Part shown: positions 13,739 to 21,597 of the stretch, in pieces
Layout of the letters: the number at the start of each line of letters is the position of its first letter
Numbering within the stretch: the first letter of the stretch is position 1
Assembly: GCA_964459165.1 (NCBI GenBank)
Contig: CAYWKM010000030.1
Span: 1-21,639, forward strand
Direction of reading: 5' to 3'
Length of the DNA stretch: 21,639 nt
DNA from: RGIG4074 sp964459165
Lineage (GTDB): Bacteria; Bacillota; Clostridia; Christensenellales; Borkfalkiaceae
The notes under the pieces: model-generated
What the model was told of the DNA's origin: nothing
The model's input: only the letters and a program-made list of their open reading frames with translations
The model's database searches: none
Program-made: the position numbers and the translations under genes

Positions 13739-14791
13739 ATGAAAAAAGCTTTAATAACAGGGATAACGGGGCAGGACGGAAGTTATCTCGCCGAGTTTTT
13801 AATTGAAAAGGGGTACGAAGTGCACGGAATCGTCCGTCGCGCATCCCTTTCCAACACGGCGAGAATCGATCATCTCAGCGCTTCTCGTTCGGTCGTTTTG
13901 CACGACGGAGATCTCTCCGATTCGTCTTCGATTATCCGCATCATCGAACTTGTTTGTCCGGATGAGATTTATAATTTGGCGGCGCAGAGTCATGTCCAAG
14001 TGAGCTTTGACGTTCCCGAATATTCCGGAAACGTGGACGCTCTCGGCATTTTAAGGATCGTGGACGCCGTTCACATGTTGCATATGGATAAAACGTGTAA
14101 AATTTATCAGGCTTCCACCTCGGAGCTTTTCGGTAAAGTGGAGGAAGCGCCGCAGAAGGAAACGACGCCCTTCCATCCGTATAGTCCGTATGCGATAGCC
14201 AAGCAATACGGCTATTGGATCGTAAGAGAATACCGCGAGGCGTACGGTATGTTTGCCGTCAACGGAATTTTATTCAACCACGAGTCCGAAAGGCGGGGAG
14301 AAAATTTTGTCACCAGAAAAATTACCTTGGCGGCGGGGCGCATCGCCGTCGGCCTTCAAGAGACGCTCGAACTCGGAAATCTGAACTCTCTGCGCGATTG
14401 GGGCTACGCCAAGGATTACGTAGAATGTATGTGGCTTATCATGCAACAAGAAAAACCCGACGATTTCGTCATTGCTACGGGCGTTCAGCACACGGTGAGG
14501 GACTTCGCCGAAAGGGCGTTTGCGATCAACGGCATTTCCCTCAAATGGCGGGGAGAGGGCGTTCATGAGGAGGGCTACGATACCGCTACCGGCAAAGTCA
14601 GGGTAAAGGTCAATCCGAAGTGGTTTCGTCCCACAGACGTGGACAACCTCTTAGGCGATCCGACAAAAGCGAAGACCGTTTTGGGGTGGAATCCGCAGAA
14701 GACCTCTTATGAGGAGCTGATCCGAATCATGGCGGAACACGACAGAAAACTCGCGGAAAGAGAATTACGAATATCAAAAGGCAAGCTTTGA
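13739..14791 (+). CDS. gmd: GDP-mannose 4,6-dehydratase
   Basis: A 350-residue short-chain dehydrogenase that converts GDP-D-mannose to GDP-4-keto-6-deoxy-D-mannose, the first step to GDP-L-fucose and related sugars. Seen: NADP-binding GITGQDGSYLAEFL at 8-21, the catalytic Thr127 and Glu129 in QASTSELFG, Tyr151 and Lys155 in YSPYAIAK, the substrate motif NHESERRGENFVTRK, GNLNSLRDWGYAKDYVE, and RPTDVDNLLGDPTKAKT. The start is unsure: ATG at 13739 gives the family N-terminus MKKALITG; ATG at 13724 would add five residues, and a TTG at 13670 twenty-three. None has a Shine-Dalgarno site. The product is the substrate of the next gene, fcl. Likely role: activated fucose for exopolysaccharide or surface glycan. 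Confidence 0.95.
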   Translation: MKKALITGITGQDGSYLAEFLIEKGYEVHGIVRRASLSNTARIDHLSASRSVVLHDGDLSDSSSIIRIIELVCPDEIYNLAAQSHVQVSFDVPEYSGNVDALGILRIVDAVHMLHMDKTCKIYQASTSELFGKVEEAPQKETTPFHPYSPYAIAKQYGYWIVREYREAYGMFAVNGILFNHESERRGENFVTRKITLAAGRIAVGLQETLELGNLNSLRDWGYAKDYVECMWLIMQQEKPDDFVIATGVQHTVRDFAERAFAINGISLKWRGEGVHEEGYDTATGKVRVKVNPKWFRPTDVDNLLGDPTKAKTVLGWNPQKTSYEELIRIMAEHDRKLAERELRISKGKL

Positions 14792-14792
14792 T

Positions 14793-15737
14793 GTGATGGA
14801 AAAAGATTCAAAAATATATGTGGCGGGGCACAAAGGAATGGTGGGAAGCGCCATTGTCCGCGCCCTTGAAAAAAACGGCTATCGCAATATCGTATCGAGA
14901 TCGCATCGGGAACTCAATCTTTGCCGACAGGAAGAGGTAGAGAATTTCTTTGAGGACGAAAAGCCCGAATATGTTTTTTTGGCGGCGGCAAAGGTGGGGG
15001 GCATCGTCGCTAACAGCGAAGCGCTCGCCGATTTCCTGTACGAAAATATGACGATTGAAATGAACGTCATTCATTCGGCTTGGGAAAACGGGTGTAAAAA
15101 ATTGATGTTCCTCGGTTCGAGCTGCATCTATCCCAAAATGGCTTCTCAGCCCATGCGGGAAGACTGCCTTCTTACCGGCGAATTGGAAAAGACGAACGAG
15201 GCGTACGCGCTCGCAAAAATTTCCGGACTCAAATATTGCGAATTTTTAAACCGTCAATACGGCGCGGATTTTATTTCCGTCATGCCTACCAATCTTTACG
15301 GACCCAACGACAATTATCATCCGACGCACAGTCACGTCCTTCCGGCGCTCATTCGCAAATTCCATGAAGCGAAGGTAAGCGGGGCGAAAGAGGTCGTTTG
15401 TTGGGGGACGGGCGCTCCCCTGCGGGAGTTTTTGTATGTGGACGACCTCGCCGATGCGTGCGTCTATCTGATGAATACGTATAGCGGAAACGAGACGGTG
15501 AATCTCGGAACGGGCAAGGAGCTTACGATTAAGGAGCTTGCCGAACTCGTGGCAAAGATTATCGGGTATACGGGAAAGATTCAATGGGACGCTTCCAAAC
15601 CGGACGGCACGCCGAGAAAGCTTCTAAACGTTTCCAAACTCGAAAGTCTCGGTTGGCATTATAAGACGGAGCTCGAAGACGGAATACGTCTCGCCTATAA
15701 GGATTTTCTCGAAAATCCGGTGCGGGCGGAAAGATAG
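14793..15737 (+). CDS. fcl: GDP-L-fucose synthase
   Basis: A 314-residue epimerase/reductase that turns GDP-4-keto-6-deoxymannose into GDP-L-fucose with NADPH. Seen: GHKGMVGSAIVRALE at 12-26, AAAKVGGI, LGSSCIYP with Ser109/Ser110, the YxxxK pair Tyr138-Lys142 in NEAYALAKISG, PTNLYGPNDNYHP, the conserved HVLPALIRKFHEA, WGTGAPLREFLYVDD, and NLGTGKELTIKEL. The start could be GTG at 14793 (aaaagg 11 nt upstream) or the next codon, ATG at 14796; the difference is one residue. It begins 1 nt after the gmd stop, so gmd and fcl are one operon and probably translationally coupled. The symbol wcaG is used for the same enzyme. Confidence 0.95.
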   Translation: MMEKDSKIYVAGHKGMVGSAIVRALEKNGYRNIVSRSHRELNLCRQEEVENFFEDEKPEYVFLAAAKVGGIVANSEALADFLYENMTIEMNVIHSAWENGCKKLMFLGSSCIYPKMASQPMREDCLLTGELEKTNEAYALAKISGLKYCEFLNRQYGADFISVMPTNLYGPNDNYHPTHSHVLPALIRKFHEAKVSGAKEVVCWGTGAPLREFLYVDDLADACVYLMNTYSGNETVNLGTGKELTIKELAELVAKIIGYTGKIQWDASKPDGTPRKLLNVSKLESLGWHYKTELEDGIRLAYKDFLENPVRAER

Positions 15738-15876
15738 CGAAGATTGCGTTCGAGCGTCGCGCAAGAGAGACGAAACGGCAATGAAAGGCATAAAGAATTC
15801 GTCGAATTTAAGGAGCGAATTTTTTTGCGGAGCGGGAACGCCGCGTCTCGGCATTGTTGGCGGGTATGATCGATTC
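15738..15876 (+). other. Non-coding stretch between fcl and the assembly gap
   Basis: These 139 nt hold no convincing gene. A reading frame opens at the ATG at 15781 without a Shine-Dalgarno site and runs into the gap; it matches no family I know. aattcg at 15796-15801 and cgaatt at 15803-15808 form a tight palindrome. Alternatively 15792-15801 can pair with cgaatttttt at 15816-15825 (one G-T wobble), giving a terminator-like hairpin for fcl. Confidence 0.5.
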
Positions 15877-15976
15877 NNNNNNNNNNNNNNNNNNNNNNNN
15901 NNNNNNNNNNNNNNNNNNNNNNNNNNNNNNNNNNNNNNNNNNNNNNNNNNNNNNNNNNNNNNNNNNNNNNNNNNNN
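15877..15976. other. Assembly gap, exactly 100 N
   Basis: A run of exactly 100 N is the usual placeholder for a scaffold gap of unknown size. The nine bases before it (15868-15876) and the nine after it (15977-15985) are both gatcgattc, so the contig ends overlap and the true gap may be zero or a repeat. Genes between fcl and rfbF cannot be excluded. Confidence 0.97.
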
Positions 15977-16072
15977 GATCGATTCTCTGCGGAAAAAAGC
16001 CGATTAAGGGTAAAAAATTTCAATTTCTATATATTCGTTTGATAATAAAAGTTGGTTTAAGGAGAAATACAC

Positions 16073-16855
16073 ATGAAAGTCGTTTTGCTTGCGGGCGGAT
16101 TGGGAACCAGAATTACAGAGGAATCGCAATATAAGCCCAAGCCTATGATTGAAATAGGCGGTATGCCTATTTTATGGCATATCATGAAGTATTACTCTTC
16201 CTACGGCTTTAACGAATTTATCATCTGCGCCGGCTATAAGCAGCAGGTGATCAAAGAATGGTTCGCCAATTATTTCATCTATTCTTCCGACGTTACGTTT
16301 GATTTTTCAAAGGGAAACGAGGTCACCGTGCATAACAAGCATTCCGAGCCTTGGAAGGTTACCGTCATCGATACGGGGCTGAATACGGGAACGGGAGGAA
16401 GGATTAAGCGAGTGAGAGATTTTATCGGAGACGAAGATTTTTGCTTGACCTACGGAGACGGCGTTTCCGACGTTCCGCTCGACAAGCTCGTGCAGTATCA
16501 TCTTTCGCACGGAAAGCTCGCCACGCTCACGCTCGTAAATCCTGCGGGGCGATTCGGAGTTACTTCCGTCGACGGGGAGTGCAATATTATATCCTTCAAA
16601 GAGAAGAGCGTCGAAGAATCCGGTTGGATCAACGCGGGGTTCATGGTTTTAAAGCCCGGGGTCATCGACTATATCGAAGGGGATCATACGATGCTGGAAC
16701 AGGAGCCTTTGCAAAAGCTCGCCGAAGAGGGACAGCTGAAAGGCTTCAAGCATGGCGGCTTTTGGCAGTGTATGGATATGCTGCGGGATAAGAATAAGCT
16801 TGAGGAGCTTTGGAACGGCAAAAAGGCCGCTCCATGGAAAATTTGGGAGGAATAA
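16073..16855 (+). CDS. rfbF: Glucose-1-phosphate cytidylyltransferase
   Basis: A 260-residue nucleotidyltransferase that makes CDP-glucose from CTP and glucose 1-phosphate, the entry step to CDP-linked 3,6-dideoxyhexoses. Seen: LAGGLGTRITEESQYKPKPM at 6-25, IEIGGMPILWHIMKYYS, the RfbF-type block EPWKVTVIDTGLNTGTGGR at 92-110, YGDGVSDV at 127-134 (metal-binding Asp129), GRFGVTSVDG, GWINAGFMVL, and GFWQCMDMLRDKNKLEELW. The combination is specific for RfbF rather than RmlA or GalU. ATG at 16073 has aaggag at 16059-16064. The usual partners, CDP-glucose 4,6-dehydratase and RfbH-type dehydratase, are not in the window; they may be in the gap or elsewhere. A strong terminator follows. Confidence 0.93.
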   Translation: MKVVLLAGGLGTRITEESQYKPKPMIEIGGMPILWHIMKYYSSYGFNEFIICAGYKQQVIKEWFANYFIYSSDVTFDFSKGNEVTVHNKHSEPWKVTVIDTGLNTGTGGRIKRVRDFIGDEDFCLTYGDGVSDVPLDKLVQYHLSHGKLATLTLVNPAGRFGVTSVDGECNIISFKEKSVEESGWINAGFMVLKPGVIDYIEGDHTMLEQEPLQKLAEEGQLKGFKHGGFWQCMDMLRDKNKLEELWNGKKAAPWKIWEE

Positions 16856-16866
16856 CCTTTCGTAAG

Positions 16867-16889
16867 CCGTGGGATCCCCGCGGTTTTTT
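16867..16889 (+). terminator. Intrinsic terminator after rfbF
   Basis: ccgtggg at 16867-16873 pairs with cccgcgg at 16877-16883 (seven pairs, one T-G, 3-nt loop), followed by six T and then ctttg. It closes the nucleotide-sugar group 12 nt after the rfbF stop. Confidence 0.88.
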
Positions 16890-16960
16890 CTTTGAAGGGG
16901 AAAATATCGGGGAGAATGAGCATAATTTTTATCTATCGCGGTATTTTTACGGAAAGTCGG

Positions 16961-16989
16961 TTGCTTTTTTTTTGCAAATAAGTTATAAT
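16961..16989 (+). promoter_or_regulatory. Sigma-A promoter for the M50 protease-scpA-scpB operon (possibly leaderless)
   Basis: TTGCTT at 16961-16966 (4 of 6 consensus) and a perfect TATAAT at 16984-16989 are separated by 17 bp. The -10 box ends 7 nt before the ATG at 16997, so transcription should begin at or within a base or two of the start codon. There is no Shine-Dalgarno sequence before the ATG. Confidence 0.75.
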
Positions 16990-16996
16990 TTTTACC

Positions 16997-17674
16997 ATGA
17001 ACAATCTTATATATTATCTGGCAAGTCTGATTGCCGTGACGATCGTTTTGACCTTTCACGAATTTTCTCACGCGTTTGTCGCCGTCAAATGCGGAGACCC
17101 TACGCCGAAAATGAACGGAAGGCTTTCGTTGAATCCGTTAAAGCATTTCGATATCTTCGGCCTTATCCTGTTCGTGCTTGTCGGATTCGGTTGGGCAAAG
17201 CCCGTTCCCATCAATCCGTATAATTTTAAAAAACCGAGGAAAGGCGTCGTTCTTACCTCGGCGGCGGGCGTCGCGATGAATTACGTCATGGCTTTCCTTT
17301 TCTGTCCGCTTTATATTCTCATAGCGAAGAGTATTCCTCAGGAAAATATGCTTGAAATACTCGTTATAAGGACGTTCCTCTTGATCTACCGTTACAGTCT
17401 CACTTTCTGCGTATTTAATTTGATCCCTTTGTATCCGCTCGACGGCTACAATCTTCTGGAAGGAATTTGCAAGGGAAGAGGAAGGGTCATTCGTTTTCTG
17501 CGTAAATACGGGTACTATATTTTGATGGGACTCGTCGTCGAAAGCTTTCTTTGCAATCTTTTATCCGATTTTATTCCGTTTTTCGGCTATATCAATATTC
17601 TCGGCTATATCATGACGTTTGCCGTCGGCGTTTTCGGATGGCCGATCGGCGCGTTTTGGGGATTGATTTTATGA
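16997..17674 (+). CDS. Site-2-protease family zinc metallopeptidase (M50)
   Basis: A 225-residue multi-pass membrane protein of the compact YwhC-like S2P subfamily. Seen: the zinc motif HEFSH (His21, Glu22, His25) in the first membrane segment, GRLSLNPLKHFDIFG at 41-55, GWAKPVPINP at 65-74, a segment TSAAGVAMNYVMAFL, and the third zinc ligand in NLIPLYPLDG (Asn141, Asp149) within a later membrane segment. About five hydrophobic segments are visible. Lacking PDZ or CBS domains, it is a minimal S2P; substrates are unknown. ATG at 16997 gives the expected N-terminal hydrophobic helix, has no Shine-Dalgarno site, and sits just behind a -10 box. The ATGA overlap with scpA links its translation to the condensin subunits, an association also seen in other Clostridia. 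Confidence 0.9.
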   Translation: MNNLIYYLASLIAVTIVLTFHEFSHAFVAVKCGDPTPKMNGRLSLNPLKHFDIFGLILFVLVGFGWAKPVPINPYNFKKPRKGVVLTSAAGVAMNYVMAFLFCPLYILIAKSIPQENMLEILVIRTFLLIYRYSLTFCVFNLIPLYPLDGYNLLEGICKGRGRVIRFLRKYGYYILMGLVVESFLCNLLSDFIPFFGYINILGYIMTFAVGVFGWPIGAFWGLIL

Positions 17675-18483
17675 CGGATGAAAAGTATTCTCTTGATAAG
17701 TTCGATTCCGACGTCGATTATAATACCGTTCTCGACAATTTTGAAGGACCTCTCGATTTTCTTTTGTTCCTCATCAATAAAGAGGAGATCGAGATAAAGG
17801 ATATTTTTGTCTCGAAGGTAACCGATCAGTTCCTTTATTATGTAAAGAATATGCCTAAATTGGATATGGAAAAGGCGAGCGCATACCTGAATTTGGCGGC
17901 GACGATCGTCAATATCAAGGCTAAAAGTCTCGTCCCGTCCGAGGAAGAGGAAGATACGGAAGAGGATTTCGTCGACGAGGAGGACGGCAAGGCGAAGCTG
18001 ATTCAGGCGCTCGAAGAATATAGGCTGATCAAGCGGGAAACGGAAAAGCTCAAAGAATTGGAGACGGTCGGCTATTATTATAAGAAGCCGGATAAATCGG
18101 TAGGGGAAACGAAAATCGTTTACAGAGATTTTAACCTCGACGGCCTATTGAAGGCTTTTACCGAGCTTATGATGAAGCGCGAGGGACTGACGAACAGCGA
18201 TAACGGCATAAAAGAAATTCCTCGCGATCAATTTACCGTAGCCGATAAAATTTTCTTTATCCGTAATACGGCGCTCGAAGCCGGAAGGGTGAGCTTTGCT
18301 TCCCTCTTCGATAAGGATTGCACGAGGTCCGAGATCATTACGACTTTCCAAGCGTTGCTTGAGCTTTTAAAGCATCAATACATAAAAGTAAAACAGGACG
18401 GTATTTTCGGCGATATCGATATTACGTTGAATCCCGACCGGAAGGAGGACGATACCTTTGGAGAAATTGACGAATATAATTGA
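17671..18483 (+). CDS. scpA: Segregation and condensation protein A (kleisin)
   Basis: A 270-residue kleisin that bridges the heads of the SMC dimer and, with ScpB, forms the condensin that compacts and separates chromosomes. Seen: the N-terminal SMC-neck-binding part with NFEGPLDFLLFLINKEEIEI and DIFVSKVTDQFLYYV, then ASAYLNLAATIVNIKAKSLVP, an acidic linker (EEEEDTEEDFVDEED), and a C-terminal winged-helix part with GRVSFASLF and ITTFQALLELLKHQYIKV. The frame is open from 17551, but ATG at 17671 is the right start: it overlaps the protease stop (ATGA), has tgggga about 9 nt upstream, and begins the family domain. The scpB ribosome-binding site lies inside the end of this gene. Confidence 0.95.
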   Translation: MTDEKYSLDKFDSDVDYNTVLDNFEGPLDFLLFLINKEEIEIKDIFVSKVTDQFLYYVKNMPKLDMEKASAYLNLAATIVNIKAKSLVPSEEEEDTEEDFVDEEDGKAKLIQALEEYRLIKRETEKLKELETVGYYYKKPDKSVGETKIVYRDFNLDGLLKAFTELMMKREGLTNSDNGIKEIPRDQFTVADKIFFIRNTALEAGRVSFASLFDKDCTRSEIITTFQALLELLKHQYIKVKQDGIFGDIDITLNPDRKEDDTFGEIDEYN

Positions 18484-19147
18484 GGCGGTGCTCTTCGCTT
18501 CCGGGGAAAGCGTTCCCGTCAAGGAAATAGCGGAAAAGCTCGACGTCAATGTTTCCGACGTGCGAGTTAGCGTCGAGGAGATCAAACTGAAATATCCGCC
18601 CGAAAGCGGAATTCAGCTCTTGTCCTTCAACGGGAAGCTTCAGCTGTCCACCAATCCCTTATACAAGGACGAAGTGTCTTGCGTATTGAATCCCATCAAG
18701 GAGAAGGAATTTACCCGAACGATTCTCGAATGCGCCGCCATCGTGGCCTATAAACAGCCGATTACGAGGACGGAATTGGAGGTAATCCGCGGCGTCAATT
18801 CCGATTATGCGATCCGAACGCTTCTCGAATTGGATATGATTTTTCCGTGCGGCAGAAGGGATTCGATCGGAAAGCCCATTATGTACGCCACGACGGATAA
18901 TTTTTTAAAGAGATTCCGCTTAAATTCTCTCGACGATCTTCCCGATTACGAACAGCTCATGGAGAAGATTGCCCGCGACAGCGCCGAGCGCCCCGATAAT
19001 TATTTATATCGAAAAGACGAGTATGTGGACGAAGGCGATAGGGCGGAGGAAAGCGTGCAAACGGAAGGAAAGGAAACGGAGAACGGATTTGAAATCCCCG
19101 ATTTTCTTAAGAATCTGGGCGAAGACGATCTTATAAAAATCGAGTGA
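18458..19147 (+). CDS. scpB: Segregation and condensation protein B
   Basis: A 229-residue protein with two winged-helix domains that dimerises and binds the middle of ScpA in the SMC complex. Seen: NIIEAVLFASGESVPVKEIAEKL at the start, the conserved ECAAIVAYKQPITRTELEVIRGVNSDYAIRTLLE core in the second domain (about 90-125), and GRRDSIGKPIMYATTDNFLKRF. The tail after about residue 180 is acidic and probably disordered. The start is TTG at 18458: aaggagg at 18442-18448 lies 9 nt upstream. The 26-nt overlap with scpA indicates strong translational coupling and matched stoichiometry. Confidence 0.95.
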   Translation: MEKLTNIIEAVLFASGESVPVKEIAEKLDVNVSDVRVSVEEIKLKYPPESGIQLLSFNGKLQLSTNPLYKDEVSCVLNPIKEKEFTRTILECAAIVAYKQPITRTELEVIRGVNSDYAIRTLLELDMIFPCGRRDSIGKPIMYATTDNFLKRFRLNSLDDLPDYEQLMEKIARDSAERPDNYLYRKDEYVDEGDRAEESVQTEGKETENGFEIPDFLKNLGEDDLIKIE

Positions 19148-19198
19148 CTTTCTTGAGGAAAAAGGAATGATTTACGGCGGCTGTTTTAGGGAGCGGAG

Positions 19199-21268
19199 AT
19201 GAAAAGGTCAAAGATATTTTTATTGATATTGACAATGCTTTTAGCGTGTTTCGTTTTTACTTCATGCGGACAGATGTATATCGATTCGGAGACGGTCAAA
19301 TACGACGATCCGTGGAACGGCAGTATATGGGAGAAGGCTTATTCCAATCTCGTGACGGAATATCGATACGCTTCCGATTACCATACGTTTCGGTCTGCCT
19401 GCAAGCTTTTAGGCGGCGACAACGTCGCGACGAACGGGGAGACAAAAGAAGGCGTCCGTATTTCTTCCGTGCAAAAACAAACGGACGACGTCGTAGATAT
19501 TTATACGCTCGCCCTTACGAACGGTTCCGATTATTCGTTTGCCGTTTTAAACGTTACGCCGTCGAATTCTTCGCTTTCGGCTTATCATATTTATAAGACA
19601 TATTACAAAGGGCTCTCCATGAGCGAGACTTCCTTTGTCTCCAAGTTTTCTCGTGCGGACGTTTATGCGGAGTTTACGATCTATTTGAGCGGAGGGGATT
19701 ATAACGGAAATACCGACGAAAGGACGTATACAAATCTTTGCGGCTATGAATACGAATTGTTCGCGCCGGAAAGGGCGGGTTATGTTTTCGACGGGTGGTT
19801 TTACGATAGCGAATACGGCAAAGAGGTGCAGGAAACAACGATAACCGTCGATTACGACACGGAGATTTACGCGCTCTGGCATGCGTACGATTATGCGAGC
19901 GTCGATTATACCGCATGGGATAATCTCGTCAAGGGCGCCCCGTCCTGTATAACGGATTACTATACCGCGACGATGAAGGAAAAGGTCGCCGCCCTCGTTT
20001 CCGAGGCGGAGGAGAAACGCGGCGCAATGACGCAGAGCGAAGTAGACGGGTATGTCGCGCAATTGTATTCTTTGACGAGATATGCCGATTTCATTGAGAC
20101 GGATATTCCCCGTATCTATATCAGTACGGGAAACGACGTCAATAAAGAAACGTACGTTTCGGCTTCCGTCGCCGTCGCAGATGAAACGTACGGCGGCTTT
20201 TACGACGCAAACTGTCAGATCCGCATTCGCGGCAACTCTACGTCGACCGCGCCGAAGCTTCCCTATAATATTAAATTTTCCGGTAAGGTTTCGCCTTTGG
20301 GTATGGTAAAGTCGAAAAAATGGGTTTTGCTCGCCAACGCATTCGATAAAACGCTGATGAGAAACGCCATCGCTTTCGACCTGTCGAAGGCGTTCGGGAT
20401 GGACTATACCTGCGATTACCGCGTCGTCGAGGTTTTCGTCAACGGGGTAAACCAAGGGTGCTATATGTTGGTGGAATCCATTGAAGTGAATTCCGATAAG
20501 GTAAACATCAACGTCAATAACGGCGACGCTCTTCTTGAACTGGAAAACGACCCCAATCGTTATGAGGAAGGAACCCCCTATATTTTTACTTCGACCTACG
20601 GATTGAGCTTTGTCGTCTCGGAGCCGGAGTCACCCTCTTCCGAGCAGGCGATCGCTCTCGCGCAGCTGATTAACGAAGCGGAGGAAGCTCTCTCATCGAA
20701 GGATTACGACGTCATTTCCGAAAAGTTCAACGTCGATTCCTTCGTCAATTCTTATCTCGTACACGAATATTTGAAAAATGTAGACGCATGGCTGACCTCG
20801 ACCCGTATCTATATAAAGGACGGCGTCATTTATGCCGGTCCCGTATGGGATTTCGATCTGACGGCCGGAAATGTCAATCGGTCGTATTATTCCTCTTACT
20901 ATGATTCGACGTCGGGCAGCAGCGCCGACGGAGAATGGGCGATAAAATTCGCCTGGTTCAATTGTTTGAAGCAGTGCAAAGAATTTAACGAGGCTTTAGC
21001 TGAAAAATATAAAGAAATGCAGCCTTATATTACCTCTTTGTATTCGGGCGAGGATAATTACGTCGATCGCTTTACCGCAGCGTACGGCGCCGTTATCAGC
21101 CGCAATTACGCGTCCCTTGCGTCGGGCGGAGCGGGTTGGAGCGTAAACGTAGCGACCAATCGATATGAACGAACGCCCGATTCGACGTATGCGGCAAACG
21201 TTTCCTTTTTAAAATCGTGGTTGGAAAAAAGAAATACTTGGATGCTTTCCTATCTCGGGATTTCTTAA
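19199..21268 (+). CDS. Lipoprotein with InlB-type repeat and CotH kinase domain
   Basis: A 689-residue secreted protein. Residues 1-23 form a lipoprotein signal (hydrophobic core FLLILTMLLACFVF, lipobox FTSC, Cys23). Residues about 160-227 match a Listeria-Bacteroides/Flg_new (InlB B) repeat: GYVFDGWFYDSEYG and a closing TEIYALW. Residues about 303-680 are a CotH-type atypical protein kinase: CQIRIRGNSTSTAPKLPYNI (Lys353, Lys359 nearby), KKWVLLANAFDKTLMRNAIA, VNGVNQGCYMLVESIEV, and the metal-binding-type VWDFDLTAGN at 549-558. Bacillus CotH phosphorylates spore-coat proteins inside the mother cell; a lipobox and surface repeat instead place this protein outside the membrane, with unknown substrate. 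ATG at 19199 has agggag 5 nt upstream. It lies 51 nt after scpB and may share its transcript. Confidence 0.9.
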   Translation: MKRSKIFLLILTMLLACFVFTSCGQMYIDSETVKYDDPWNGSIWEKAYSNLVTEYRYASDYHTFRSACKLLGGDNVATNGETKEGVRISSVQKQTDDVVDIYTLALTNGSDYSFAVLNVTPSNSSLSAYHIYKTYYKGLSMSETSFVSKFSRADVYAEFTIYLSGGDYNGNTDERTYTNLCGYEYELFAPERAGYVFDGWFYDSEYGKEVQETTITVDYDTEIYALWHAYDYASVDYTAWDNLVKGAPSCITDYYTATMKEKVAALVSEAEEKRGAMTQSEVDGYVAQLYSLTRYADFIETDIPRIYISTGNDVNKETYVSASVAVADETYGGFYDANCQIRIRGNSTSTAPKLPYNIKFSGKVSPLGMVKSKKWVLLANAFDKTLMRNAIAFDLSKAFGMDYTCDYRVVEVFVNGVNQGCYMLVESIEVNSDKVNINVNNGDALLELENDPNRYEEGTPYIFTSTYGLSFVVSEPESPSSEQAIALAQLINEAEEALSSKDYDVISEKFNVDSFVNSYLVHEYLKNVDAWLTSTRIYIKDGVIYAGPVWDFDLTAGNVNRSYYSSYYDSTSGSSADGEWAIKFAWFNCLKQCKEFNEALAEKYKEMQPYITSLYSGEDNYVDRFTAAYGAVISRNYASLASGGAGWSVNVATNRYERTPDSTYAANVSFLKSWLEKRNTWMLSYLGIS

Positions 21269-21302
21269 TTGACGGTATCTTTGTTTAAACAGAAAAAATT
21301 TT

Positions 21303-21446
21303 ATGACGCTTATTGAGACACGGCGGCTGCTTCTTTGCAGCGTTGCGGAGAAGGAAGCGGAGGCATATTCGATGAATCGAATCGACGAATGTGCGTTCGG
21401 TATCGACGCGATCGAGAAAAGGATTCCGACGGCGCTTCCTCGTTGA
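21303..21446 (+). pseudogene. Possible truncated GNAT acetyltransferase remnant
   Basis: ATG at 21303 opens a 47-codon frame beginning MTLIETRRLLLCSVAEKEAE. The I-E-T-x-R-L-x-L opening is typical of RimJ/RimL-type GNAT acetyltransferases (usually about 170-190 residues). The frame stops at TGA 21444-21446, and the remaining bases up to 21597 show no acetyl-CoA-binding motif in any frame that I can recognise. There is no Shine-Dalgarno site. Most likely the decayed 5' end of a former gene with most of its body deleted; it could also be coincidence in a short frame. Confidence 0.4.
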
Positions 21447-21597
21447 TACGGCGGCGTAAGGACGACTGTATTTCCGTTGAAGATCCGTTTATGCGAGCCG
21501 TTGCCCTGAAATCCGCCGATGAGACGGCGGGGAACTGTCGTCCTGTCGAAGGGTGTTCCGGTCTGTCTTCAAGAAAAACAATTTTTGCATAAAAACG

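Noticed and set aside
15781..15876. Short gene running into the assembly gap
   Set aside because: No Shine-Dalgarno site and no recognisable family. If the contigs are joined at the shared 9-mer, the frame ends soon after at a stop near 16040.
17551..17670. N-terminal extension of scpA
   Set aside because: It lies wholly within the M50 protease gene in another frame. The ATGA overlap start at 17671 is well supported.
19547..20455. 302-codon open frame on the - strand
   Set aside because: Antisense to the CotH-like gene. The product is Arg/Ile/Val-rich with no recognisable domain, and there is no ribosome-binding site or promoter.
21367..21382. Palindrome attcgat-ga-atcgaat as an operator or attachment site
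   Set aside because: It is a perfect 7-bp inverted repeat, but it lies inside the possible acetyltransferase remnant, far from a promoter, with no second copy or recombinase nearby.
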